Shown here one piece after another: positions 7,501 through 15,203 of a stretch of DNA of 33,446 nucleotides (positions are counted from its first letter, which is position 1; the number at the start of each line of letters is the position of its first letter). Both the position numbers and the translations under genes were made by a program. Source of the stretch: an uncultured Akkermansia sp. (lineage in GTDB: Bacteria; Verrucomicrobiota; Verrucomicrobiia; Verrucomicrobiales; Akkermansiaceae); the NCBI GenBank assembly GCA_947624205.1, contig CANQJI010000022.1:1-33446 (forward strand), written 5' to 3'. A model generated the notes under the pieces. It ran no database searches, had not been told where the DNA came from, and saw only the letters and a program-made list of their open reading frames with translations.

Positions 7501-9043
7501 CCCGCCGCCGCACCATGATATTTATTCCATTGAGGATCTCGCCGAACTTATTTTTGATCTGCGCAATGCCAACCCTGAAGCTCGAGTGAGCGTGAAGCTC
7601 GTCTCGGAACTTGGTGTGGGGACAGTGGCCGCCGGTGTGGTGAAAGGGGGAGCGGATGTAGTTCTCATTTCCGGACACGATGGTGGCACCGGCGCCTCGC
7701 CTCTTACCTCGGTCAAATACGCGGGGATGCCTTGGGAACTCGGTGTGGCGGAGGCTCACCAGACTCTCGTGTTGAATGGTCTTCGCGAGAAGGTCCGTCT
7801 GCAAACGGATGGGTTGCTCACTAACGGACGGGATGTGGTCATTGCTGCGCTGCTTGGAGCTGAAGAATTCGGTTTCGCTACTTCCATGCTCATCGCGCTT
7901 GGTTGCGTGATGGCACGCGTATGCAACAAGAACACCTGCCCCGTAGGCGTAGCGACTCAGGACCCCGATCTGCGCAAGCGATTCCGGGGTAAAACGGAGA
8001 ATATTGTATCTTTCATGCACTTTGTAGCGCGTGAGGTTCGCGAATACTTAGCCTTCCTCGGTTTACGCAGTGTGGATGAAGCCGTGGGTCGCACCGATCT
8101 TTTGCGCGTCCACCGCGCGCTGGATTTCTGGAAAACGCAAAATTTAGACTTTTCCCGCATCTTGCGTCCGGATGCCCTCCATGTCACCGGCATGCAGCAC
8201 ACTATCAACCGCATCGTTCCCTTCGATGAAGCTCTCATGGAGGCTGCCAAGCCCGCCTTGGAGCAGGGGCAACCGGTGGAGATTCGCAGTAGCATCTGCA
8301 ATACTCAGCGCGCCGTCGGCACTCGTTTCTCCTATCACATCGCGCACCGATACGGCCACGCAGGACTTCCGGAAGATACCCTCACATTGCGCCTTACCGG
8401 CACGGCGGGGCAGAGTTTCGGTGCATTCCTGGCGCATGGCGTCACTCTCGCGTTGCAAGGACAGGCGAATGATTACGTGGGCAAGGGGCTTTCCGGTGGT
8501 AAGATCATCATCACTCCCTTCCCAGGTAGCCCGTACGTGCCCGGAGAAAACACCATTGCCGGGAATGTACTCCTGTATGGCGCAACCAGTGGCAAGGTGT
8601 TCATCCGTGGTCAGGTAGGGGAGCGCTTTGCCGTTCGTAATTCCGGAGCTTGCGCCGTGGTGGAGGGTACGGGCGACCACTGCTGCGAGTACATGACCGG
8701 CGGTTGTGTCGTTGTGCTCGGCCCCACCGGCCACAATTTCGGCGCCGGCATGAGCGGAGGCATCGCATACGTTTGGGACGAGCAGCACCTCTTTGACCGT
8801 TACTGCAACCTTGACATGATCGACCTCGATCCCGTTTCTGACACGGAAGATATTGAACGTCTACGCTCTCTCATTGAAGAACACGCGAGTCTTACCGGTT
8901 CGCAGCGTGCCCGGGACATCCTCGCGGATTTCGACAATGCTCTGCCGAATTTTGTGAAGGTCTTCCCCATGGAATACCGTCGCGTGCTGGGACAAATGAC
9001 CTCTGCCGATGCTGCCGTCCCCCGCGCAGAGACACATAGCTGA
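4529..9043 (+). CDS. gltB: Glutamate synthase (GOGAT) large subunit
   Basis: Makes two glutamates from glutamine and 2-oxoglutarate in ammonium assimilation. From the GTG at 4529 it is 1504 residues with the complete family architecture: N-terminal class II glutaminase domain whose nucleophile is Cys23 in EHDACGVG (exposed by removal of a 22-residue propeptide), central domain, FMN-binding synthase domain, and C-terminal GXGXG beta-helix. The 3Fe-4S cysteines are C1126, C1132 and C1137 (C-x5-C-x4-C), followed by PVGVATQ. In-frame ATGs at 4436 and 4475 lie upstream of, or within, the predicted promoter. No gltD follows; the next gene is ssb on the other strand. The electron-donating small subunit must be encoded elsewhere, or the enzyme uses ferredoxin. 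Confidence 0.95.
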   Translation: MKTSAYLPQEQGLYSPLQEHDACGVGMVVDANAVASHGIVEKGITILERLLHRGATGSDPETGDGAGMLLQIPHEFFRAVVKEPLPATGKYAVGMFFLPKNEDQRAICCRLVEQAAQQEGSAVICWREVPVDEGAIGSTARECAPHIVQCFFSAVGNGEEAERRLYVLRRVMEKLVASELPDLGDKFYISSLSTRTIVYKGLLMAPQLPRFYKDLADPRFTSCMAIVHQRYSTNTFPSWPLAHPFRYLAHNGEVNTLRGNLNQMSALEGNLASPLFGEEIKKILPIIPEGQSDSACLDNVLELLVTAGRSLPHSMMMLIPQAFGERYFIGEDLRGFYDYHSGFMAPWDGPAAVCFSNGLGAGAILDRNGLRPARYELGEDGLFVLASEAGVLETDPTRVVKRGSLKPGEIVWIDFTTKRISYNAETKTKVARRRPYRRWCQENRIKIHGIFDSVDAPRSEARRVPAAQVLFGYTSDEIEHFLLPMANTAHDAVYAMGNDAALAILSERPQLLFDYFKQQFAQVTNPPIDPIREQLVMSLTTFIGNPANVLDETPQMARIIKLARPILTLSDLEALKSNKEEDFRCITLPTGFSSLSAEGLKEAISELEKQTEQAVSRGYRIIILSDRDLSPNEAPIPCLLAVAAVNGKLRELGVRTGCAVIAESGEPRQVMHFALLLGYGATAVCPWLALESIVQFDRQGKLDPNVSATKATENYLKAVDFGLLKTMSKMGISTLRSYRGAQIFEAIGLGQEVTQRFFPGTASRIGGIGLAEIAHESVARLQRVKSVFFDEQPPQPEEAGLYKWKKGGEKHLWTSKVIAQFQKSLRNNDYAQFKVFSEMVNKQSESLCTLRGLFDFSECTPVPLSEVEKEESIMRRFVSGAMSFGAISKEAHEAIAVAMNRIGAMSNCGEGGEDPSRYAPQPDGENRSSAVKQIASGRFGVTAEYLANARELQIKVAQGAKPGEGGQLPGGKVNDEIARVRHSTPGVTLISPPPHHDIYSIEDLAELIFDLRNANPEARVSVKLVSELGVGTVAAGVVKGGADVVLISGHDGGTGASPLTSVKYAGMPWELGVAEAHQTLVLNGLREKVRLQTDGLLTNGRDVVIAALLGAEEFGFATSMLIALGCVMARVCNKNTCPVGVATQDPDLRKRFRGKTENIVSFMHFVAREVREYLAFLGLRSVDEAVGRTDLLRVHRALDFWKTQNLDFSRILRPDALHVTGMQHTINRIVPFDEALMEAAKPALEQGQPVEIRSSICNTQRAVGTRFSYHIAHRYGHAGLPEDTLTLRLTGTAGQSFGAFLAHGVTLALQGQANDYVGKGLSGGKIIITPFPGSPYVPGENTIAGNVLLYGATSGKVFIRGQVGERFAVRNSGACAVVEGTGDHCCEYMTGGCVVVLGPTGHNFGAGMSGGIAYVWDEQHLFDRYCNLDMIDLDPVSDTEDIERLRSLIEEHASLTGSQRARDILADFDNALPNFVKVFPMEYRRVLGQMTSADAAVPRAETHS

Positions 9044-9087
9044 GTCCCTCGATTAGTGCCATTTATCCGCAGGGGCAAAGTCCAACA

Positions 9088-9116
9088 TTTGCCGGGGTGT
9101 CAGACCCGCCGGCAAA
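9088..9116. terminator. Hairpin between convergent gltB and ssb
   Basis: Inverted repeat TTTGCCGG / CCGGCAAA 45 nt after gltB and about 100 nt after ssb in their respective directions. No T-tract on either side, so its role as a shared terminator is inferred. Confidence 0.45.
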
Positions 9117-9214
9117 CGTCGCAGGCATACACAAAACAACACAGGCGGACACCCACGCTGCCCCGCAGATATGGCTGAGATTTCTCTTCAGCTTTTCCCT
9201 TTTATTCCGTGCAA

Positions 9215-9691
9215 TCAGAAGGGAATGTCATCATCATCTTCCATGGGCATTGGCGCCGGAGTCGGCGATGCAGCGGGCGGCTGAGGTTGGCTTTGCTGCC
9301 GGTACGATGGGGTGTAGCCGCCGGAGGATGGAGCCGATGCGCCGCCCTCGTTGCGACCGCCGCTGAGCAGCTGTAAATTTTCGGCAATGATACGGATACG
9401 GCTGCGCTTCTGCCCCGTCTGTCTGTCCTCCCAGGTATCCATCTGAAGGCGTCCCTCAATGAATACAGGACGCCCTTTGGTCAGGTACTGCGCGGCGATC
9501 TCGCCGGTACGTCCCCAACAGGTCACGTCCAGGAAAGTGGTTTCCTCACGACGTTCTCCTTCATTGGGTCCGGGAGCCATTCGGTTCACGGCGATCCGCA
9601 GTTCGGTGAGAGCCGTCCCGCGAGGAGTTGTACGAGGCTCAGGATCTGCAGTGAGATTTCCGATCAACATTACTTTATTCAGATTAGCCAT
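9215..9691 (-). CDS. ssb: Single-stranded DNA-binding protein
   Basis: A 158-residue SSB. The OB-fold covers residues 1-112, beginning MANLNKVMLIGNLTADPE and including FLDVTCWGRTGEIAAQYLTKG. A Gly/Ser/Gln/Pro-rich linker (about 113-148) leads to the acidic tail DDDDIPF, which recruits DNA replication and repair proteins. It coats single-stranded DNA as a tetramer. Length and tail are typical of a housekeeping bacterial SSB. The gene is monocistronic with its own promoter at 9744-9772. Confidence 0.97.
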   Translation of the reverse strand: MANLNKVMLIGNLTADPEPRTTPRGTALTELRIAVNRMAPGPNEGERREETTFLDVTCWGRTGEIAAQYLTKGRPVFIEGRLQMDTWEDRQTGQKRSRIRIIAENLQLLSGGRNEGGASAPSSGGYTPSYRQQSQPQPPAASPTPAPMPMEDDDDIPF

Positions 9692-9743
9692 GGGTAATAT
9701 ATGGGGGTTAGATATTCATAAACCGTTCAACAGTCCGTTAGAT

Positions 9744-9772
9744 ATTCTACGTTTTCACGTGTAAGATGACAA
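9744..9772 (-). promoter_or_regulatory. Promoter of ssb
   Basis: TTGTCA (9767-9772), 17 bp spacer, TAGAAT (9744-9749); leader about 45 nt. The 11-mer GTTAGATATTC occurs twice as a direct repeat (9707-9717 and 9737-9747), the second copy overlapping the -10. This could be an operator, but nothing else supports that. Confidence 0.7.
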
Positions 9773-10015
9773 GAAAATTTTTGCCTGCAATGCCTCAAAA
9801 ATAAAGTCGAAGGGTTGTCAGAAACGGGAAAAGAGGATTTTCGAAAGCTTGATGCCTCAAAAATGAAGAGCTAATATCAAACACATGTTACTCAGGATGA
9901 GCAAACAAGCATGAATAGAGTTGCTTTCTGTGTGGGGAGAGAAACGCGTCTGTCTCACCGATATTGGTCAATAAGAAATACGCTGGGGATGTAAAGCACG
10001 AAGGATTGAAAAATA
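9773..10015. other. Intergenic region with a short direct repeat
   Basis: AT-rich stretch with no coding frame. The 13-mer ATGCCTCAAAAAT occurs twice (about 9789 and 9851). It lies between the divergent ssb promoter and the 3' end of the nan-pfk operon. No hairpin terminator for that operon is visible. Confidence 0.4.
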
Positions 10016-10783
10016 TCACCGTGCATACGTCCTGCAACGATTCAGCCATCCTGGCAACCAGCGTCGTTCTCCCCTTGTTGCAGGGGAGTTTGCTACACGT
10101 CGAGTGAGTACAGCAGAGGCTGCCCGACTAAACTCTGCAGCAGCTGCGGGTCCGCCTGGTGTACCACGCATCTCTTCCAACACCTGCAGCAGCCCCCAAC
10201 CGTAGCCATTGTACCGTTCTTCTACCTTTGTCCCTTCTCCTTTGAAATTCACATAATCCACGAGACAATACAAACCTTGCGCAGTGGAGGCGAGGGCGTT
10301 GTAACGAGCCTGTACAATCTGAGGATTACGTGAGACACGGAGTATTTTTAGCAGGGCGGTGCGGGAACGCACCACGAGAAATTGTACCTGGAGGCTGATG
10401 TGGGCAGCGAGCCAATTGCGCATCTGCTGCACAAGACCGGATTGATCTGCTGCAAAGGCCGCGCGTGTAGGCCATGGAGCAGGACCACGGAAAAAAGTTG
10501 GCACCCTCACTCCCTGCGATGCAGCGAAAGCAATGAATTCCGGGAAACTCTCGTCAAATGCCTCGTGCCGCCCGGCGGGATACCAGATGAAATGCCCGAT
10601 TCCCAGTGAAGGGAAGTTTTCTCCGGCATTCCAGCTTACAAGCCCTTGTACACTTCCCGCGCATTCATTTTGCCAAACACGATGCCCGATGGCATCGTAC
10701 ACCTCCCGTCCGGATATGGGTGAGGCGAAAACACACCACCATCCCAAAACCGTTATCAAGGAGGAGAAGGCTTTCATTCTCAT
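10016..10783 (-). CDS. Secreted protein of unknown function (GIGHFIWYP motif), last gene of the nan-pfk operon
   Basis: 255 residues. The N-terminus (MRMKAFSSLITVLGWWCVFASPISG) reads as a signal peptide, so the protein is probably periplasmic. The best conserved-looking block is WQNECAGSVQGLVSWNAGEN followed by SLGIGHFIWYPAG. A Glu ahead of a Gly-rich aromatic stretch is reminiscent of lysozyme-like folds, but that is only an analogy. The start ATG overlaps the stop of pfkA as ATGA, so the two are probably translationally coupled; ATG codon 3 is an alternative start. Its place after a D,D-carboxypeptidase-like gene hints at cell-wall work. Confidence 0.8.
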   Translation of the reverse strand: MRMKAFSSLITVLGWWCVFASPISGREVYDAIGHRVWQNECAGSVQGLVSWNAGENFPSLGIGHFIWYPAGRHEAFDESFPEFIAFAASQGVRVPTFFRGPAPWPTRAAFAADQSGLVQQMRNWLAAHISLQVQFLVVRSRTALLKILRVSRNPQIVQARYNALASTAQGLYCLVDYVNFKGEGTKVEERYNGYGWGLLQVLEEMRGTPGGPAAAAEFSRAASAVLTRRVANSPATRGERRWLPGWLNRCRTYAR

Positions 10784-11862
10784 TCGTCGCCGAAGGAAAT
10801 GCCGATTTCTTTGGCCGCTTCGACAAGTTGACTGTTGCCATCCACGAGGTGCAGGGAGCGAACGGCATCCGCAATGGGCATGGAGATGATTTCGTTGCGG
10901 AGCAAGGCAACGGTTTCACCGAACTTGCCTTCGTCGATGAGATCTATTGCCTTTGCGCCGCATCGCACGCCAAGAATGCGGTCAAAGGGAATGGGCGAAC
11001 CGCCGCGTTGTACATGACCGAGCACGCAGTAACGAGTCTCAATACCGGTGATGGTTTCTAACTTGGTCGAGAGGAAAGAGGCGATGCCGCCGAGACGGAC
11101 CTCACCTTTTGTTTCCTCATCCAACGTGAGGAGTTTGCCACCGATTTTTGCACCCTCGCTCACCACAAGGAGAATCTCGCGCTGACCGAGGGCTTTCAGT
11201 AGTTCTACTTTGCGCACGATTTCCTCGAGCTTAAACTCTATTTCAGGGATTAGGATAACATCTGCGCCGCCGGCAATACCACCGTAGAGCGCGATCCAAC
11301 CGGCATGGCGTCCCATCACTTCCACGATCATCATGCGCTGGTGGGAGACAGCCGTGGTGCGTAAGCGATCCAGAGCGCTGCTCACCACCGACACCGCTGT
11401 CCAGAAACCAAAGGTGTAATCCGTAGAACCCAGGTCATTGTCGATCGTCTTCGGGACTCCGACGATAGGAAGGCCGATTTGTTGAAGCTCCAAACCGATG
11501 GTTTGGGAACCGTCACCGCCCACGACGATGAGGGCGGAGAGGGCGAGGCGTTCAACAGTTTCACGGCTACGGTCAAGGACGGATTGGGCGATCTGCATGC
11601 GACCATCAACTCCGCTCTTTACGGTGAAGTTTCCCTTGTTGACAGTGCCGAGGATGGTGCCGCCCTGGGAGCGTATATTCAGACAATTGGCAGGGGTAAG
11701 AATACGCCAGCGTTCATCTTCCGGAGTGGAGAGAAGACCTTCAAAACCATCGTAAAAACCGTACACAACCCAACCGCGAGCGGTAGCAGCACTCACTGCT
11801 CCCTCAATGACGGCATTGAGACCGGGGCAATCACCCCCTGCGTTAAGGATTCCTATGTTCAT
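10780..11862 (-). CDS. pfkA: 6-phosphofructokinase, catalytic residues intact
   Basis: A 360-residue PFK that phosphorylates fructose 6-phosphate. Seen: NAGGDCPGLNAVI (7-19), GGDGS with Asp117-Gly118, PKTIDND with catalytic Asp141 and Asp143, SHQR, VEVMGRHAGW and QRGGSP. By E. coli numbering Gly118 corresponds to Gly104 (ATP-type) and Lys138 to position 124 (Lys is typical of PPi-type). This mixed signature is known from group III PFKs, most of which use ATP when Gly is at 104. The frame stays open 70 codons further upstream, but those codons overlap the preceding gene and do not resemble PFK; the ATG at 11862 fits the family start. It follows the carboxypeptidase-like gene by 22 nt and is coupled to the next gene by ATGA. 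Confidence 0.93.
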   Translation of the reverse strand: MNIGILNAGGDCPGLNAVIEGAVSAATARGWVVYGFYDGFEGLLSTPEDERWRILTPANCLNIRSQGGTILGTVNKGNFTVKSGVDGRMQIAQSVLDRSRETVERLALSALIVVGGDGSQTIGLELQQIGLPIVGVPKTIDNDLGSTDYTFGFWTAVSVVSSALDRLRTTAVSHQRMMIVEVMGRHAGWIALYGGIAGGADVILIPEIEFKLEEIVRKVELLKALGQREILLVVSEGAKIGGKLLTLDEETKGEVRLGGIASFLSTKLETITGIETRYCVLGHVQRGGSPIPFDRILGVRCGAKAIDLIDEGKFGETVALLRNEIISMPIADAVRSLHLVDGNSQLVEAAKEIGISFGDE

Positions 11863-11884
11863 GGGCAGGTAGTAAGGCTGAGCT

Positions 11885-12844
11885 TTATTTGGGAACGGTG
11901 ATGAATTTGGAAGGATCCGAGTAGTCGCCGGTTTTTTGCCATTCCTCCCAGGTTTTCCAGCAATCACGCAGGAGGAGAGAAGCAACTTTGTAGCGACTTT
12001 GTGAGGTGTGCGCCCCCAGGATAACAATGAGCAAACGTTGGGGGTAAGTCTCTTCCTTCCCGGAATAAGCACTCATCAGCTTGATGGATGCACGGTTTGC
12101 AGACACTAACAAGCATGCTCCGGCCATCGCGGAGCGAGCAGCACGTACACCATCGACAGAGGAGTTTGCAAGCAGCTGGTTTGAGTTGACAATGGCGACA
12201 CTGCGAGAGTGGTTTACCGTTGCTACATAACTGCGCTGTGAGCAGATGCTGCGGAATCCCGGTTTCTGCATGGCATACATCCCCAGCTTTGCCATGTCGT
12301 GCGCATCAGATTGCGTGATGATTGCGCCGCTTGTACCCTTGAAACGGGTGGATTTCATGCCGATAGCACGCCCCATTTGGTTCATCTGGGAGATGAAAGC
12401 CCCCTCCGGATCCGAGGAGCTGATGGTGCTGCCACAGGCGTGAGCCAGGGTGGCGGCGCAAGCGCTGTCATCCCACATAATGGTGGAGTGCAGGGCATCG
12501 CGCAGGGAAATGGTGTCGCCGGGTTGCAGGTGCAGCAGGTTCGTCTGAGGCCACTTGCAAGCTTCTGCCGGCACAGTGATCTCTCTGTCCATGTTCACAT
12601 TTCGAGCGTCCACCCAATCGAGGACAACAAGGGCGGTGGCAATGTTGGCCAGCATGCCGATAGGGCGTCGTTCATTGGGATTTCCTGTGTGCAGGATGCG
12701 ACCGGAGTACGTTTCCACGGCCAGGTAGCTGGGGGCTCGTTCTGTGGGCGGCGTTGGCGTGGGGTCAAACTCACTGCAGGAGGTGCCGAACATGCTCAGC
12801 ACAACAGCACAGGAACTCATAAGGAGGATAGGGAAAATCTTCAT
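11885..12844 (-). CDS. D,D-carboxypeptidase-like (S11/PBP5 fold) exported protein lacking all three catalytic motifs
   Basis: 319 residues with an export signal ending FGTSC, probably a lipoprotein though the lipobox is imperfect. Overall similarity to D-Ala-D-Ala carboxypeptidases is clear: YLAVETYSGRILH, RPIG..NIATALVVLD, MGM-type helices and VDGVRAARSAMAGACLLVSA. The active site is gone. SxxK (expected PIASLTKIMTAL) reads PIGMLANIATAL, so Ser becomes Met64 and Lys becomes Asn67. The SxN region reads WDDSAC (124-129) with no usable Asn, and KTG reads Arg234-Ala-Ala. It should not acylate, but could still bind peptidoglycan or a partner. The start overlaps the stop of the upstream PFK-like gene (ATGA). 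No frameshift and clean length argue for a retained, selected protein. Confidence 0.88.
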   Translation of the reverse strand: MKIFPILLMSSCAVVLSMFGTSCSEFDPTPTPPTERAPSYLAVETYSGRILHTGNPNERRPIGMLANIATALVVLDWVDARNVNMDREITVPAEACKWPQTNLLHLQPGDTISLRDALHSTIMWDDSACAATLAHACGSTISSSDPEGAFISQMNQMGRAIGMKSTRFKGTSGAIITQSDAHDMAKLGMYAMQKPGFRSICSQRSYVATVNHSRSVAIVNSNQLLANSSVDGVRAARSAMAGACLLVSANRASIKLMSAYSGKEETYPQRLLIVILGAHTSQSRYKVASLLLRDCWKTWEEWQKTGDYSDPSKFITVPK

Positions 12845-13977
12845 GCGGATATGTTCTCGGGTTTCGGGGAATGGGCGTGCAGTTCATCCGGTTTGCGGTC
12901 GCCAAAAATGATACCAAGATCACGTGCCGTGTAGACAAGCTGGCTGTGTTCCCGTACCATACGAGGCTGTGCAATTGCCTCGTGGATAGGTATGTGCCCC
13001 ACATTCAGCCCCTGGAGTACCAGAGAACAGCCGAATGTGCTCTTTTCAATCAGCTTTACGGCTTCCACACCGAAACGGATCCCTAAGATGCGGTCGAATG
13101 GGACGGGAGACCCGCCGCGTTGAGTGTGTCCCAGTACACAGTAGCGAGATTCGACGCCTGTCATCTCTTCCAGGGCGTGGCAGAGTCGGTTGCCGATGCC
13201 GCCAAGTCGTTCGTCACCGTTGTCTTTGTTTCTCACGGTGATGAGCTGACCATTAAGGCGAGCGCCTTCTGCGACTACAACGATGATTTCGCGTTGTCCG
13301 GTTTTCTTTCGAGCCATCACACAATCCACTACATTCTGCAAGTCAAAGGGAATCTCCGGGATGAGCACTACATCTGCGGCAGTGGAAATACCGCTGTGCA
13401 GGGCAATCCAGCCGGATAGATCACCCATTACCTCGATCACCATGATACGCTGGTGTGCATTAGCCGTCGTCCGGATACGGTCGATAGATTCTGTCACCAC
13501 CGATACGGCGCTCTGAAACCCGAAGGTAAAGTCGGAAGCGGGACAAAGGTCGTTGTTGATGGTCTTGGGGATGGAGATTACCGGCAATCCCTCTTCGGAA
13601 AGGAGGCTTGCTGTACGAGCCGAACCGTTGCCGCCGATCACCGCCAAAGCTTGTAATCCGAGAGCAGTGATGGTTTTCTTGGCTTTTGCCATAGTGGCCG
13701 GCTCTACTTGAGCCCGTCCGAGCTTATTCACGTGAACGGCAAAATTACCGGTGCTGGTCGTGCCAAGGATAGTGCCCCCTTTCGAGCGTATCTTGTGGGT
13801 TTTGTTCGGGGTGAGGATCTCATAACGCCTGCCTCCTTCGACAGGCAGCAATCCCTCGAAGCCATCGTGGAAGCCTATGACACGCCAGCCACGGCTGTAA
13901 GCTGCGGAAACGAATCCTTCGATGACTGCGTTGATGCCGGGACAATCACCTCCGGAGTTGAGAATACCAATAATCAT
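12841..13977 (-). CDS. Phosphofructokinase-like paralogue with missing catalytic residues (probable pseudoenzyme)
   Basis: 378 residues, co-linear with the PFK two genes downstream and sharing NSGGDCPGINAVI, SHQR-like AHQR, and QRGGSP. Key positions differ: GGDGS is GGNGS (Asn117, E. coli Asp103, Mg binding); TIDND is TINND (Asn141, E. coli Asp127, the catalytic base); and MGR is MGD (E. coli Arg171, an ATP-phosphate contact). In E. coli PFK, loss of Asp127 nearly abolishes activity. Known for the family: PFKs are oligomers, so this copy may pair with the intact enzyme as a regulatory subunit; that is inference. The tail beyond FGDRKPDELHAHSPKPENIS is longer than in the intact copy. It starts 9 nt after the epimerase stop and overlaps the next gene by ATGA. 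Confidence 0.92.
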   Translation of the reverse strand: MIIGILNSGGDCPGINAVIEGFVSAAYSRGWRVIGFHDGFEGLLPVEGGRRYEILTPNKTHKIRSKGGTILGTTSTGNFAVHVNKLGRAQVEPATMAKAKKTITALGLQALAVIGGNGSARTASLLSEEGLPVISIPKTINNDLCPASDFTFGFQSAVSVVTESIDRIRTTANAHQRIMVIEVMGDLSGWIALHSGISTAADVVLIPEIPFDLQNVVDCVMARKKTGQREIIVVVAEGARLNGQLITVRNKDNGDERLGGIGNRLCHALEEMTGVESRYCVLGHTQRGGSPVPFDRILGIRFGVEAVKLIEKSTFGCSLVLQGLNVGHIPIHEAIAQPRMVREHSQLVYTARDLGIIFGDRKPDELHAHSPKPENISA

Positions 13978-13986
13978 GGCGTGGAA

Positions 13987-15183
13987 TTATTTTGAGCAGA
14001 GAGGCTGAACCGCCGGGATGACTCCGAGGTAGTGTGCACAGAACCACAGTGCGCGTGGGTGATGGAAGAACGATTTCCAGATGGAGCCCTTCAACCCGTT
14101 GGCAGGAGAACCGTCGCGCTCGCAGTAGCCGTACCACTCACCGTGTACGGGATCCTGCAGATGGGAGAATGCCCAATCGTGGATGCGCTGGTGCCATTCA
14201 GCATATTTTTCATCCCCTGTGGTGACATATGCCAAACAGGTGCCGATGAGCGCTTCATCATGCGGCCACCAGAATTTCATGTTATGCCAGTACTCCTGCA
14301 CGGGTTTATGGTACACGTCCGTGTAGTAGAGAAGCCCTCCGTAACGTTCGTCCCAACCTCGTTCCAACGCCCAGTCGATCATCTTACATGCCACCTCCAC
14401 CATCTTTGCGTCCCCTCCGCGGCGACGGGATTCTTCCAGGAGGAACCACCCGCCCTCAATTGCATGACCGGGGTTCTGTGTACGCTCATCAAAGTGGTCG
14501 ATCACACTTCCATCCGGTGCAACATTCTCCACCACGGCGCGAATATCTTCGTGCAAGAAGAGACGCTGAATGTCCGCAAAGCAGCGGTCGATCCACGCAG
14601 TGTACACTCCGCCCTCATCGCCCAAGTATTTACGCAGCTCTTGACAAGTGACGATCATAATCATACGACAGCCCAAATTTTCTGACGGTCGTTTACCGGT
14701 TGTTTTGGGTAACATCTTGCCGGGAGTGAAAAAGATGTCTGCATATACACCGAACCACTTGCGCGCTTTCTCTGCACTCGCCGGGTCTCCTGTGGCTCCG
14801 TAATGTGCAGCCCATGCAATGGCGGCGAAACACTCACTGTAAGCATATCTCCGCTTGCGCAGGGGTGTGCCGTCTGCTGCTACGTGAAAGTACATGCGTC
14901 CGTCTGCAGGGTCAACGCACTTTTCATCCAGGAATCGAAGGGCGCTTTCTGCCCAATGTAGCCACTCCGGTCTTTTTTCGATGCTCAGGTAACAGGTAAG
15001 CAGCATCCACGCCATGCGCCCCTGAGCCCACACGCTCTTGTCACTGTCTACCATAGTACCATCCTCATCGAAGCAATGGTAAAGGCCACCATACTCTTCA
15101 TCGACTGCGCGTGGGAACCAAAACGGAATGACTTCGTTGAGAAGTTTGTCCCTGTAGAATTCCCCAATCTTTTGCTTATCCAT
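13987..15183 (-). CDS. N-acylglucosamine 2-epimerase (AGE family)
   Basis: 398 residues. AGE enzymes interconvert N-acetylmannosamine and N-acetylglucosamine with an (alpha/alpha)6 barrel and catalytic histidines. Visible family blocks are KSVWAQGRMAWML, YAYSECFAAIAWAAHY, NPGHAIEGGWFLLEE, MKFWWPHDEALIG and GLKGSIWKSFFHHPRALW. The ATG at 15183 (DKQKIGEFYRDKL) is chosen; a GTG five codons upstream is possible, and neither has a clear Shine-Dalgarno. It lies 20 nt after nanA, so it should take the ManNAc that NanA makes. No ManNAc/GlcNAc kinase or NanE is in the window. Cellobiose 2-epimerase-type activity is possible in this superfamily, but the neighbour favours ManNAc. Confidence 0.9.
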   Translation of the reverse strand: MDKQKIGEFYRDKLLNEVIPFWFPRAVDEEYGGLYHCFDEDGTMVDSDKSVWAQGRMAWMLLTCYLSIEKRPEWLHWAESALRFLDEKCVDPADGRMYFHVAADGTPLRKRRYAYSECFAAIAWAAHYGATGDPASAEKARKWFGVYADIFFTPGKMLPKTTGKRPSENLGCRMIMIVTCQELRKYLGDEGGVYTAWIDRCFADIQRLFLHEDIRAVVENVAPDGSVIDHFDERTQNPGHAIEGGWFLLEESRRRGGDAKMVEVACKMIDWALERGWDERYGGLLYYTDVYHKPVQEYWHNMKFWWPHDEALIGTCLAYVTTGDEKYAEWHQRIHDWAFSHLQDPVHGEWYGYCERDGSPANGLKGSIWKSFFHHPRALWFCAHYLGVIPAVQPLCSK

Positions 15184-15203
15184 AACCACAGTGTCCACAG
15201 GCG

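Noticed and set aside
7058..8020. 320-codon minus-strand frame inside gltB
   Set aside because: Antisense to the FMN domain of gltB; no recognisable domain.
11863..12072. 70-codon N-terminal extension of pfkA
   Set aside because: It overlaps the upstream gene, has no PFK-like sequence, and the family start MNIGILNAGGDCPG sits at 11862.
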